A stretch of DNA of 64,000 nucleotides from Chinchilla lanigera (GCF_000276665.1 NW_004955404.1:33542155-33606154); one strand, 5' to 3'. Positions 45,008-55,885 are shown, counted from the stretch's first letter. Notes: generated by a model not told the origin, from the letters alone. A program made the numbers and translations.

Positions 45008-45099
45008 GCGCTGGGGATTTAGCTGGCCTGCCTGGCAAGTGCAAGGTCGTGAGTTTGGTTCCCGGTACTGGAGAAAAAAAAACAAAAACAAAAAAAAAG
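45008..45099 (+). mobile_element. ID SINE, young, internally shortened
   Basis: GCGCTGGGGATTTAGCTGG lacks the usual CAGCGGCAAAGCG segment, then CCTGCCTGGCAAGTGCAAGG, GTTCCCGGTACTGG and an A-rich tail. AAAAGTAAGGGA flanks both sides. Confidence 0.92.
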
Positions 45100-45255
45100 T
45101 AAGGGAAGGGGAGAGGGAGGAAACAAGAAAGAGAGGTGAAGAGAAACAGTGTAATTCCAACACTTAGGGAGATTGAGGCAAGAGGATCGCAATTTGGAGC
45201 CCAGCTGGGCAATACATAGAACTATTGGTGCTTTTGACATCTTGTAAACTTTTCC

Positions 45256-45380
45256 TTCTTTTTTTTTTGAGACAGGGTCTCACTAAGTTGCTATATTGCC
45301 CAAGCTGAGCTTGAACTAGTGATCCTCCCACTTCAGCCTTTCTCCTGCCTCAGCCTTCCAGAATTGACCACTGTTCCCAG
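45256..45380 (-). mobile_element. B1-like SINE
   Basis: TTTTTTTTGAGACAGGGTCTC, CTGCCTCAGCCTTCC, ending ACTGTTCCCAGC; a short duplication of the CTTCAGCC/CCTCAGCC region. Confidence 0.85.
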
Positions 45381-45522
45381 CTTGTTTTGTTTTGTTTTAT
45401 TCTGTTTTTTTTTTTTTTTTAATTAAGATCTCACTGTATTGCACAGGCTGCTTCCAAATTCAAGATCCTTCAGCCTCAGCCTCCAAAGTAGTTGGGATTA
45501 TAGAAGCACTCAACATGTCCAG
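45381..45522 (-). mobile_element. B1-like SINE, inserted next to the previous one
   Basis: (TTTTG)n and T17 tail, AGATCTCACTGTATTGC, CAGCCTCAGCCTCC, ending AACATGTCCAG. Same orientation as its neighbour, no gap. Confidence 0.82.
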
Positions 45523-45544
45523 ACTTAGTTATCTCATTATACAT

Positions 45545-45830
45545 TATTTAATAAATAAAACACTGTGCTAGACTTCATTCTCATGGAGCTTATACTCTGG
45601 AGGAAGAGCCAGGTAACTAACAAGCAGAGTAATAAATCAAATGTTCACAGATTATGTGATGGGAAGAACATTCTTTTAAAAAGACATAATAAAGTAGGGC
45701 AATCAGAGAGGAACTCTCTAAGGAGGGGACATTGATGCTGAGATCTAACGTAAGAGCTAGCCAAGTTTAGAGAAATGCCTAACAGTGAACAAACTAAGTG
45801 GCTGTCTGAAGGCACCAAAATGACCTTCAA
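45545..45830 (+). repeat. ancient mammalian interspersed repeat
   Basis: CTCATGGAGCTTATACTCTGG, AACTAACAAGCAGAG, GGGGACATTGATGCTGAGATC appear in the order of the same broad family seen at 26070-26440. Confidence 0.55.
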
Positions 45831-46044
45831 AATTGTGACTTTATTAAGAGAAAGTCTTGAAGGATAGTCAGATTTCAATGGGATGATTTCAGATTAGATT
45901 ATCAAGTATTGTGGTCCTAGCAAAACAATATAAAAAGAATGCAAAACTTCTCAGATACAATAATCTTTAGATCCAGTATCATGGGGAAAGGCATTTAAAT
46001 ATCTAAGAGTTAAAGAAATGCAAAACTCAATCCTGTGATGAAAG

Positions 46045-46216
46045 CAGAGGGTACTTGCTGAACACCTGTTACCTCAGCTACTTGGGAGGTTGAGTTAGGA
46101 GGGTGGAAAGTTTCAGGGCAGAATGGGCATTTTAGCAAGTTTCTGTCCCAAAATAAAATTTTAAAAAAGGGCGAGTGAAGTAGTTCACCACTCCCTGTGT
46201 TCAACTCCCAGTACAG
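46045..46216 (+). mobile_element. B1+ID dimer, old
   Basis: GGGTACTTGCTGAACACCTG, TTGGGAGGTTGAGTTAGG, linker, AGTGAAGTAGTTCACC and TGTGTTCAACTCCCAG. Confidence 0.7.
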
Positions 46217-46217
46217 C

Positions 46218-46295
46218 AGGAAAGAGAGAAAGAAAGGAAGAAAGGAAGAAAGGAAGAAAGGAAGGAAGGAAGGAAGGAAGGAAGAAAGGAAGGAA

Positions 46296-46369
<74 letters not shown>

Positions 46370-46382
46370 GGGATGGAGGGAA
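46218..46382. repeat. polypurine (GAAA)/(GGAA)n tract
   Basis: About 150 bases of AAAG, GGAA and GAAA variants, grown from the tail of the preceding dimer. It produces Lys/Arg/Glu or Phe/Leu/Ser-rich open frames that are not genes. Confidence 0.97.
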
Positions 46383-46389
46383 GAGGATA

Positions 46390-47055
46390 TTTCAGACATC
46401 AGTTGATAGAAGAATTAGGAAAAGTATCTTCTGAATCTAGAGTTTAGGAATCTAAAGCCATTTCATGACAAATAGGCCTAGTGTGTCCAGAGCTTCCAAA
46501 AATGCATTCACCCATATGCAGCCTTGATCATTGAGAAAAAAAATTTTTTGAGATATAATCTTATCCACAGAGAGTAAACATTTCTCAGCCATGGAAAAAT
46601 TTACAATTAAACAGAAAAATGCTTTATAAAAACTAACATTTGTACATTTAAAAATGTGTTTTGAATGGCAAAGAAAATTTGACCTATTGGAGTAAAAGAT
46701 CAACCTTGTAAATTGTAAATGGACAATTAAAATGTATAATTTTAAGTGTATACGGTGTTTAGACCAATTGAAATCTAACTTTATACATAATACTACTGAA
46801 TATTTAAAGTATCTGTATTTATGTTCTGTGTATTAGGTTTAAAAGAACTTAGGAAGGATTTTCTTTTTTAAATCATTTAACTGTATCATTTAAGCATGGG
46901 AATATCACACATATTTAATATATAAATGCTGTTTAAATGTTTAAGGGCCTTCTTTTTGAAAATATTATTTAAAATTCCCATAAAAGTGAAATTAAAATTT
47001 GCTAGACTATCAGGTGTGATAAAAAAAAATTTAGAAGCTAAACCTAAAAGCATAT
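46390..47055. other. AT-rich stretch, no gene recognised
   Basis: Low GC, with no SINE and only an 83-codon minus-strand frame lacking a known motif. Confidence 0.5.
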
Positions 47056-47058
47056 AAA

Positions 47059-47155
47059 GCTGGGGATACAGCTCATCTGTACTGTGTTTGCCTGACAAGC
47101 ACAAAGTCCTGAGTTCGATTCTCGACATCAAAAAATAAACAAATAAATAAAAGTA
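47059..47155 (+). mobile_element. ID SINE
   Basis: AAGCTGGGGATACAGCTCATC, GCCTGACAAGCACAAAGTCC, GAGTTCGATTCTCGACATC, tail (AAAT)n. Confidence 0.88.
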
Positions 47156-47712
47156 AATAGCCTAAAGGAAACACAGTTTTGATAATTTGTAATTCAAGTA
47201 CATGGTTTATAGCTTTTCTGTGTTAAATATTAAATTCCATGTACCTAAAATAAACTCTGAGTAATTTTTTCTCTACATAAAACCACTACTCAAAAAACAT
47301 TGCTCATATTTATCACTTTAGCCCCAAGGCACAGAAAAGATTCCCACCAAGGGACAGTCCCAGGATGCCCGAGGAAAAACGATGGTGCTCCTTTGACAGA
47401 GGGACCAACCAACTTTCATCTGTGTATCAAAGGAAATGATTTGTCTTAAGGACGTCTGCAGAGCTAAAATACCAAATGTGAGGTAGGTAGTGTCTTTTAA
47501 AAATAAACAAACAAAAAGCTCCCCTTTCTAGGGCCCCCTCTCCCAAGTGGGTGTGTGGGTATTGTACACCCTTGCACTTCTGACTTCAGCGTGCAAGCTT
47601 CTGTTACATTATCTGTCCTCTCACTAAACCATGCGATTCTCCATGGGAAGGTATTCTTTGTGTGTTCCAGTTACTATAGCAATCTGAGATTATTTGCTTG
47701 TTTGTTAGTTTT

Positions 47713-47808
47713 TTGGTTTTTGTTTTGTTTTTTGGTACAGGGAATCAAACTCGGGACCTTGAGCTTGCCAGGCAGGCGCTTGTGCCACTGAGCTATACCC
47801 CCCGGCCC
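47713..47808 (-). mobile_element. ID SINE, young type
   Basis: T/G-rich tail, TTGGTACAGGGAATCAAAC, GAGCTTGCCAGGCAGGCGC, CTATACCCCCCGGCCC. TTGTTAGTTTT precedes (47702-47712) and follows (47809-47819). Confidence 0.93.
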
Positions 47809-47839
47809 TTGTTAGTTTTCTCATTCATTCATTAAGCAG

Positions 47840-47910
47840 TTCTGTGAGTAGAACCTAGGCCTTACACCTGATAGGCAAGCACTCTGCCACTGACTTGTAC
47901 TTCTAGCCCA
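47840..47910 (-). mobile_element. ID-like SINE, old
   Basis: GAGTAGAACCTAGGCCTTAC, GATAGGCAAGCACTCTGCC, CTTCTAGCCC. Confidence 0.65.
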
Positions 47911-47915
47911 GCATC

Positions 47916-47916
<1 letters not shown>

Positions 47917-47950
<34 letters not shown>

Positions 47951-48093
47951 TTTTTGGCTTTTTAAGACAGGGTCTCACTATACAATTCAGGCTGGCCTTG
48001 AGCTCACTTTTTAGCCCAGGCTGGTCTCAAACTTGCAACAATCCTCCTGCCTCAGCCTCCTGAGTGCTGGGAGTGTGTGCCACCACACCCTAG
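47917..48093 (-). mobile_element. B1-like SINE, (TTTA)n tail
   Basis: (TTTA)n 47919-47953, GGCTTTTTAAGACAGGG, both arms, ending CCACCACACCC. Confidence 0.93.
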
Positions 48094-48099
48094 CCTAGC

Positions 48100-49490
48100 A
48101 TCTTAAACTGAATTCAAAACCAAAATACCTCTGTGTATCTCTTTCTCAACGATCTGGGATTAAGGCTATGATTTTCTTCCCACTTGTCTCTTCAAAAACA
48201 GAGATACCAGCTCAATTGGCTTCACGCCTTAGCTTTCTAGATTCACCCAGCCCTACTTGGGTCTCTGACCGGGTTTCACATTGTTTACACTGGCCCTGAC
48301 CTGGCACTCACCGCCGTAGGGCACAGTTTCTGGCATTTTCCCACTGACTCCACCCACTCCAACTGCAAGACCAAGTCTGTCAGGCGAGAGCATCAGACAT
48401 CAGCGCTCAGAAGAATGTCTAGAAATACTACTGGCTTAGTAAGTGTTTAGAGACTAAAGTCACTCAATAATTACGGAACATTTTCGAAGCATCTACCATG
48501 TTCGAGACTCTGTTGAGAATAGAAATTCTGAAAAATAGTAAGATGAGAGCCCTACAGCCCAGAGCACTGAGAATGCTAGAAGTGCTCTTACCAAGGTATC
48601 GATGAACTGTTCGAGGGTCCCTGAAGAACACATCTTGGACTGGAAAGAGAGAGCGACACAGGAAAGACTCCTCAGAGCTGTGGCCCCGAGTTAAATTTTA
48701 GGTGCTAAAATGGCTTTGAGCCTGTTTCAGTATCAGGAAGAAAAGGTGACCTACAGTGAGAGGGAGTCATATTTGATGGTGCTGTTTACCAAGACTGGGA
48801 ATACAAAAAGATGTGCGGCTCTTTGGGGTGTGACTGAACGTGCCGTGTGCGTGGGGTAATCAAATGGAGATATTAATGCATGACCAGAGAAAAGAGCCGT
48901 TTTCACAAATCCCATAGACGGGAGTCTCCCAGAGTCGTTGGCACACATACAGCCTTCAGAGTGAAGGAGTTGCCCCGGGTCATGGGACCAGGGAGGAGAG
49001 AGGAAAGCAAGCGAGGTACCTGGGGCCCGTCCACCAAGAAGAGGAAGCAGGGAGGAGCCCAGAGAGCAACCAGGGATGGGGTGGGGGCGGAGAATGTGGC
49101 GGCGGCCGCTGCTGGCTTCCTAACCGGCATCAATTCCTGCTCTCCTTCTTCACATAAAGCCTTCCCCATGGAGTCCAAGGGCCTCGAAAGAAGCCAAATG
49201 TCACTAGCACCAGGAGCTGGCTTGATTTGTGTAAGGACAGTCCCACTTCCTTTGCCGGTGACGGCAAGGAGCAAGTGACCCAGGAAGAGTCCAGTAAGGC
49301 TCGATAGGAGTCATGTTTCTCTCAGCAAACTCCTAGGAAGGAACCTTCACCCTCCTGCACAGGGTACCCGGAGACATACGAAGCCCAGACCTGCTGCGGC
49401 GCTCTCTTCCTGCCCATGTGAGAAGGTAGCCAAGTGCAGGAAGAAAGCCAAGCCACAGCGACACGGAGCCGGAGGCAGCTCCAGATTTCA
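48100..49490. other. no gene recognised
   Basis: About 1.4 kb without SINEs. A GC-rich patch at about 49075-49115 contains GGCGGCGGCCGC. Frames of 132 (plus) and 123 (minus) codons coincide at 48880-49278 and show no known domain. Confidence 0.4.
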
Positions 49491-49504
49491 TGGTGTGCAC
49501 TCTG

Positions 49505-49605
49505 GTTTTTTTGTTTGTTTGTTTTTTTCCAGTACCAGGAATTGAACTCACGACATTGCGCTTGCCAGGCAGGCGCTGTGCCACTGAGCTAAATCCCCGG
49601 CCCCT
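49505..49605 (-). mobile_element. ID SINE, young, perfect target duplication
   Basis: T/TTTG tail, CCAGTACCAGGAATTGAAC, TTGCGCTTGCCAGGCAGGCG, CTAAATCCCCGGCCCC. TGGTGTGCACTCTG occurs at 49491-49504 and 49606-49619 without mismatch. Confidence 0.97.
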
Positions 49606-49619
49606 TGGTGTGCACTCTG

Positions 49620-50576
49620 AAGTTATTCGCTGTTTAGCCAGTGAATTTATTGAGTTCTCTTTTACTTTCTCCCCAAACAGAGCTAACTGAAGCCACAGGA
49701 GGTGACAGCCTCAGCGGGAAGCAATGAAGAGTGGTGGGTGGTGACAGGAAGCCAGATGATGAAGGGCCTGAAATGCATCCAAAGAATGTGAGAACCAGAG
49801 GCCTGGAAGGAGCCACTTCCGGCGATGGTGCGGTGGGGCACGGTCCACACTGCTGGGGGAGAGCTGGATGGGAAGCGAGCACTAGAAACCAGTACAGTCC
49901 TCTTCAACAAGGGCTTACTGCAATGTGAGGAGAAAGAAGAGGCCATGGCGATAAGAGAATATCGTGTTGGGGAAAGATTTTTTTCTTATTTTGAAGATGA
50001 GGGCCAGTGAACCAGTGGGTCTCGGACTTTCTTGCCATTACCATGCTGTGTCCACCCCTAAGTTCTTGGGGAATGTCAATGGAGAGAGTTCAACAGTTCC
50101 ACAACTCCAGTAACTTCTCCTGGGGAAGCTATAAAACTTTAGAAAAGCAGGAGCTACACTTATACTAGCCAGTATATCCCATTCTTTCTAAACAGTTGAG
50201 AAGCAAAGATCACAATATTGGTTGTTTTTAATGTCTTTACTTCATGTTATTCATGCCAAATGGGTACAGCTTTGAAGGCTGTCTTTAAAGCATTTTAAAA
50301 TTAACTGACTGGTGAATATATATAAAACTTTGGCATTAAGCTGGGTTTACCTAAAGTAACTCTATACTCACCATCTGGTTAAACTTGACATTGTGTATTT
50401 TCGGCTGCTCAGATGAAACTGGCTGCTGTCTCATGAAGACCCCACCTGACCACCTTAATCTGTGTGAAGTACACGCTTGGAGGTGCGGTGGGGGCCTCGC
50501 CTGGTCCTGAAATGAATCTTATGGGTGGGCCAAGCAATTCTGCTGAACCAGAGCAAATCTCTCTGATGCCTTAGTC
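49620..50576. other. no gene recognised
   Basis: Frames of 65 to 87 codons on both strands at 49634-49946. Downstream is AT-rich and repeat-free. Confidence 0.45.
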
Positions 50577-50593
50577 CAAAGATGCCCAAGTGG

Positions 50594-50686
50594 GCTGGGG
50601 ATTTAGCTCAGCGGCAAATGCAAGGTCGTGAGTTCGGTTCCCGGTACCGGAGAAAAACCAAAAAAAAAAAAAAAAAAAACAAGAAA
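50594..50686 (+). mobile_element. ID SINE, young, internal deletion
   Basis: GGCTGGGGATTTAGCTCAGC runs straight into GGCAAATGCAAGGTCGTGAG, so the usual GCGCCTGCCTGGCAAGC segment is missing; then GTTCCCGGTACCGG and a long A tail. Target duplication CAAAGATGCCCAAGTGG at 50577-50593 and 50687-50703 is perfect. Confidence 0.97.
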
Positions 50687-51136
50687 CAAAGATGCCCAAG
50701 TGGATGGGTTCACCAAGCATCAGACACCTAAAGTGAGACCATGAGAATCCAGTGCTCCATAATTTGTCCACCTTCTGCATAAACACACAACCTGGTCATA
50801 GATTACCAGGAAACTTTCTACTTCCATGTAACTGAACAATAGTCGTTTCCCATCTAACTTATCTTTTAAAAACATGTAATTAACCCAGCAGTGACCTTTA
50901 GCCATAGGCTATCAACTGTTCACTAAATGATCAACCCTTGCACATTGATTAGTTATCAGTTTTTAATTACAAAGGTCAGTTTTCATATTCTTTCCATGCA
51001 GTGAATGTAACAAGATGTCAGCTTCTTAAAGATGTCTCAGGGAGAGAAACTGCCACTGGTGCCTGCAGCAGACAACTGAAGTACCCACATGGAGGCCCAA
51101 ATCGTCCTGATGCTGGAGCAGAGTAATGGGAATCCA

Positions 51137-51647
51137 GACGGTCTCCAACTTATAATGACTTCGCTTATCATTATTTTTGACTCTACAAGCAAGAAAAGCC
51201 AATCTACATTTAGTGGAAACCATACTTCGAATTTTGATCTTTTCCTTAGCTGGCGATATGGGGTGTGATAAATATTCTCATGACGCCCAAATGTAAGTTA
51301 ATATAAAAGTTATGGACATGTTTAAAGTAGGCTAAGTAAGCTATGATCTTTGGAAGTAGAGTGTATTAAACACTTTTTTGTTCAGAATTGGAGATTTTAC
51401 CTGGGGACACTTTACCACTGAGCTATGTCTCCAATCCATTTTACTTTTAAATTGAGACAAGGTCTTGCTAAATTACTCTGCCTGGACTTAAATTGTGACC
51501 TTCCTACCTCATCCTCCCAAGAAGCTGGGGCTACAGGCGTGCACTACCATTCCCAGATCTTAAATGAATTTTTGACTTATCATATTTTTAACTTACAATT
51601 GCTTTATTGGGACATAACTCTGCTGTTTGTCAAGGAGTATTTGTATT
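51137..51647. mobile_element. non-autonomous Tigger-type element, interrupted
   Basis: Left end CAGACGGTCTCCAACTTATAA and right end TTTGTCAAGGAGTATTTGTA resemble terminal repeats of a TcMar-Tigger family. Internal words AAACCATACTTCGAATTTTG and TTAAAGTAGGCTAAGTAAGC fit the same family. A dimeric SINE sits inside. No transposase frame. Confidence 0.7.
51371..51558 (-). mobile_element. B1+ID dimer nested in Tigger element
   Basis: GTTCAGAATTGGAGATTTTACC, CTATGTCTCCAATCC, GAGACAAGGTCTTGC, CTACAGGCGTGCACTACC. Confidence 0.78.
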
Positions 51648-52026
51648 TTTTAATTACTAAGAAAAATTGCTAAGAGAGTGACAGCCTAGGTATTAGTAAT
51701 TTACTATACAAATCGAGTCTTTAAATAATATCTTAGTCAAAATAAAGCATAGAATAATAAATAAAGAAGACACAGAGTCGAGAATTGGCTAAGGGAAAGG
51801 AAGAGCAGGGGATTACATGGCCAGGTGGCCCTGCCCTCTGTGCTGAATTTGAGCATTTCCTGTGTTCCGAAGGTCCGCCCTGCTATCTAGACCCTGCAAA
51901 ACTGGTTGTACCACTACAGACTTTCTGTACCCCAGAACCTAAAATCACTGACCCTAGGCTCGGACCCAGGACAGCTGAGTAGTGAGAAAGGGGACAGAGA
52001 GGGGACAAGGAGGCTGTGGACCCAGC

Positions 52027-52075
52027 AGGATAACAACAACAACAATAATAATAATAAATAATGATAATAATAAGG
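52027..52075. repeat. (AAC)n(AAT)n trinucleotide repeat
   Basis: ACAACAACAACAATAATAAT continuing with AAT and GATAAT variants. Confidence 0.9.
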
Positions 52076-52340
52076 GAGAAAGCCCGGAAGATGTGAAGCA
52101 AATAAATTTCTAATGATCTATAGTCATTGTACAAAAGAATATAAAGAACAGTTTCCAACAGAAAAACATACACCTAGTCAATAGTCACATAGCAGTGAAC
52201 AAAATGGTGAGACCTCCGAACTCTAAGAGCCTTTAAATTCTTTAAATTGAGAGGCGTTTTTTTTTTTTAAAAAGTCTCCTCTCTTAAACATTTATTCTCA
52301 ATGTTTGGAGGAATTTTCACAAAGAAATGAACAAGTCGTG

Positions 52341-52488
52341 GAGCCAGGCATGGTGGTGCACACCTGTAACCCCAGTACTGCGGAGGCTAAGGCAGGAAGA
52401 TCACGTTCTAGGCCTGTGTGAGCACACTGCAAGGCCCGGGCCAGCCTAGACTACAAAGTGAGACTCTCTCAAAAAGACAAAAAAGGAA
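52341..52488 (+). mobile_element. B1-like SINE
   Basis: GAGCCAGGCATGGTGGTGC to GACTCTCTC with a rearranged middle (GGCCTGTGTGAGCACACTGC), then AAAAAGACAAAAAAGG. Confidence 0.88.
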
Positions 52489-52489
52489 G

Positions 52490-54570
52490 GGAGGGAGGAA
52501 GGGAAAGGAGAGGGACTCATCAAAATTTTGTTTTATTTTTATTAGAAATTAAATAAGAAAGCACTTTTTTCATTTGAAACATTTCCCCCAATAAATTATT
52601 TACACACACAACAAACAGAAAAGTTCAGTATGATAAAAGCCAGCTGCTCTGAGGTCACTAAAGCATAGTATTCAAAGGGAAATACAGCAAACATTTTTTT
52701 CCATGAGATCAAGTAGGATGAATTCATTTTTTAAAAAACAAAATTCATATAAGAATCTCATTCAAAGTCTTTATAAACTGATTTGTGTTTTTGCATTTTT
52801 GCATTGCTGCTATTATAAAATTGATGGCATCGCATACATTTCTCTATTACCTCTGAAGGATCACTTCACCAAGTGTGTACAGTCCCTAATCATCATTCGG
52901 ACTCACACTCCTGGCACCCGGCCTCTGAGGGAGTTCTCACTGCAGGGACTCGGTTCAGACACCATCTCTGAGTAACCTCTTTAGCTCTTAGCGCCATAGA
53001 ACAAGAGCCTGCTGAAAGACAACGAGGAGAAAGGCAATGTCGCATATTTTCTCCACGAGCCCTGTACTTGGTGACTTTGCTTTAAAATATTCTAACGACG
53101 CTGAATATTAACTTCAGGTTGTAACCTGATACCCCCAACTTTGTAACAGTTGGCGTACCCATCTGAGAGTCTCTCCAAGGAAACCAAGCAGTGGTCCAAG
53201 AACCGGAACATGGGAACATGGGCCAGGATGAATGCTCGGGATACTTGCTTTGTAACCCTTCCAAAGGTGAGCTCGGAGGGGTGACTCAAGAAGAGAATGA
53301 CCAGCAGGAAATCCACCCCTGATTTCAGACTAAGAGGATCCAGGCACAAAGTAAATTATGGACAGAGACACATAATTTGTTGGGTAGATGTCTGAGGCAA
53401 GAACCTAGCTGTCCAGATTTCAGTACCTGCCACATTAACATGCAGAGAAGCCAGACCCTAGGAAAAGCAGAAACAGACCCAGTCTCACCCGCACACCCTC
53501 CACACCTTCCCGGTCCTTCCTCGTTCTCCCAAATGCAGACCTCTCCCGCTGCTTACATCTGAAGTGAATATTTTCACTGGTTCTCTTTCTAATATCTCTG
53601 TATGCATTCAGCCAGAATACATTTATCTAAATCTTTGTTTGCATGTTTGTTTAAAGTATAAGCCTCAGAAATCTAAAAAAGTCACATTAATTTCTAAATG
53701 CAGTCCAGAGATTTGGGGTTTTTTTGAATGACTGCCTGCCTCTAGTTCATGTAACATTAATTCTATTTTCAAAAAACGTAGAACTACACAATACTGTCAA
53801 AACAACAAAATGACTTCAGACAAAGCAGGGGGCATAATTATAATAATTATTCAACCTTGGCTGAGCATTTTCTGATGTAACATTTAACTAGTTTCTTCTC
53901 AGAATTTTTTTTTTTTCCTACTTGTTATAATTCAGTACTGGGCTGGGTTCTAGGAAAAACAGAAAATAAGAAATGGTCACATAAAGCAGAATCACAATTT
54001 AAATTCAAAATGCTGAACTGGAATGTCCTGTGAGTGTGATCTTTGCCCCCTCAAAGTAGGGCTGCTTTTGATGTCCTGGGAGAGGTCGGGATCCAGAAAG
54101 AAAGAAGAAGGAATGGACAATGATGAGAAGTTGGCATCGAATTGCAAAACTGGGGTGCTGAATTGTTCTTACAGCCCCAGCATTAAATTCTGCAGCGTAA
54201 GAACCTGCTGATTCTGAGGGCACTCGAAAGGAAAAAGGCGAAGTCCCCAGACCCCTGAGGACTTTCACTGACAATCGGTACAGTTTACGGGATCAAACCA
54301 AAAGATCTTGCCATGGGGGTAAAAGCTTGAACCACACAGATTGTGATAAAAAAAAAAATTAAGAAACTAAACATCATAAACAATATACCAAGGAAACAAT
54401 AAAACCAGGCAGATCCAAATATTTTTTTTGGTGGGGGAGTGTGAAGTAGCTTTCTCAAAACAAAATCCTTATTGCTTCCGAAGCAGTTTTATTTTTAGCC
54501 ATAAACATACATAATACTAAATACTAGCGTTGTCTCTTCTGTCAATCAAAGAGGAAAAAGTAGAAATGTA
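52490..54570. other. SINE-free stretch of 2.1 kb, no gene recognised
   Basis: Mostly AT-rich. Minus-strand frames of 60 and 85 codons overlap at 53082-53349; the longer has a hydrophobic start but matches nothing I know. A short T run and a short A run (near 53905 and 54350) are isolated. Confidence 0.45.
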
Positions 54571-54619
54571 GATTATTGGCCTTTGGGTTCTCATGTAAGG
54601 TTTTAGAAAAGTGCACAGT

Positions 54620-54970
54620 TTCTCCCAGGTTGCCGGAGCAGTCCGCAGTAGTGAGGAGCGGCCTGATACTGCGGGCCTGTGATCAAAGACAGAATCTAGG
54701 GCCTAAGGGTCTCCCCTCCCGTGCGCCTTCCGGGCGGAGAGAGCCTGGCAGCGAAGAGCGCGTTTGGAGCAGCGCTGCCACTCGCGCTGCGCCATCTTGT
54801 TGCCTCCATCGCCCTGCCCGGATGGCTGCATCTGCCAGAGCCTAAAGCTCCGAGGCAAAAGCAGGCAGAAGACATCCCCTGCGAGCGGAGTCCAGTGATG
54901 TCGCCCGAGGACGTGCAGAGCGTAAGAAGAATGCAGACCGAATTCAGCCCTCGGGCGGGCGGCTGACCAC
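54620..54970 (+). promoter_or_regulatory. CpG-rich block upstream of TPT1 retrocopy
   Basis: Dense CpG with GCGCCATCTTG (YY1-type) at about 54789-54799 and a donor-like GAGCGTAAGAAG at about 54917. It ends about 50 bases before the retrocopy. Known retrogenes sometimes use neighbouring CpG promoters. That this one does is inference only. Confidence 0.4.
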
Positions 54971-55011
54971 AGCAACGCAGCGTTTCCAGCGACCCTGAGA
55001 ACTCACATATT

Positions 55012-55026
55012 GATAAGAACCCACGA
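55012..55026 (+). repeat. left target-site duplication of TPT1 retrocopy
   Basis: GATAAGAACCCACGA, identical to 56242-56256. The mRNA copy begins at the next base. Confidence 0.97.
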
Positions 55027-55139
55027 CTTTTCCGCCCGCTCCCCCCTCCCCCCGCGCGCCGCTCCGGCTGCACCGCGCTCGCTCTGAGCTCCCGGCTCCT
55101 GCTAAGCTTGCGCGGCCGCTGTCTCCCTCAGCCACCACC

Positions 55140-55307
55140 ATGATTATCTACCGGGACCTCATCAGCCACGATGAGATGTTCTCCGACATTTACAAGATCC
55201 GGGAGATCGCGGACGGGCTGTGCCTGGAGGTGGAGGGCAAGATGGTCAGTAGAACAGAGGGTAACATCGATGACTCGCTCATTGGTGGGAACGCCTCCGC
55301 TGAAGGC
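55140..55307 (+). CDS. TPT1: translationally controlled tumour protein, N-terminal 56 codons (partial, runs into gap)
   Basis: TCTP is an abundant cytosolic calcium- and tubulin-binding protein with guanine-exchange-related, anti-apoptotic and growth roles in eukaryotes. The visible frame starts [20 protein letters not shown] and passes the TCTP signature region ([15 protein letters not shown]) before the gap. No stop or frameshift is seen, and by eye it agrees with the mammalian protein throughout. The start has a strong context (CCACCACCATGA). The family is normally 172 residues; if the gap length is real, the frame would end near 55658, inside the N run. The 3' UTR begins as expected after the gap. 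Because this is a retrocopy, expression is unproven. The gap could hide disabling changes. Confidence 0.85.
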
Positions 55308-55707
55308 NNNNNNNNNNNNNNNNNNNNNNNNNNNNNNNNNNNNNNNNNNNNNNNNNNNNNNNNNNNNNNNNNNNNNNNNNNNNNNNNNNNNNNNNNNNNN
55401 NNNNNNNNNNNNNNNNNNNNNNNNNNNNNNNNNNNNNNNNNNNNNNNNNNNNNNNNNNNNNNNNNNNNNNNNNNNNNNNNNNNNNNNNNNNNNNNNNNNN
55501 NNNNNNNNNNNNNNNNNNNNNNNNNNNNNNNNNNNNNNNNNNNNNNNNNNNNNNNNNNNNNNNNNNNNNNNNNNNNNNNNNNNNNNNNNNNNNNNNNNNN
55601 NNNNNNNNNNNNNNNNNNNNNNNNNNNNNNNNNNNNNNNNNNNNNNNNNNNNNNNNNNNNNNNNNNNNNNNNNNNNNNNNNNNNNNNNNNNNNNNNNNNN
55701 NNNNNNN
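55308..55707. other. assembly gap, 400 N
   Basis: The run of N covers codons 57 onward and the start of the 3' UTR of the TPT1 copy. Expected missing sequence from a 172-codon protein plus a short UTR is near 370-400 bases, so the gap length is roughly right. Every open frame crossing it is artificial. Confidence 1.
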
Positions 55708-55879
55708 CTTGGATCTATCACTTGTCATAACTGGCTGCTGCTTGTCATCCACACAACACCAGGATTTTAGACAAATGGGATTGATGACATCTTGAACGCT
55801 TCGTTTATTTTGACCGTGTTTTATTTGGAGTGGAGGCATTGTTTTTTAGGGAAAAAACACATCATGTAGGTTGTCTAAA

Positions 55880-55885
55880 AATAAA
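55880..55885 (+). terminator. proximal poly(A) signal of TPT1 3' UTR
   Basis: AATAAA in the context TCTAAAAATAAAGTGC, the site used by the short TPT1 mRNA. Sequence continues past it, so the copied mRNA read through this site. Confidence 0.85.

Noticed and set aside
46010..46399. 129-codon Phe/Leu/Ser-rich frame and its Lys/Arg/Glu-rich counterpart
   Set aside because: Both are translations of the polypurine microsatellite.
55140..55658. Calling this the parental TPT1 gene
   Set aside because: No introns, an A tail and flanking target duplications show a retrocopy.
55128..55839. Frames of 186-199 codons spanning the N run
   Set aside because: Most of each consists of unknown bases. Only the plus-strand frame starting at 55140 is supported, and only to 55307.
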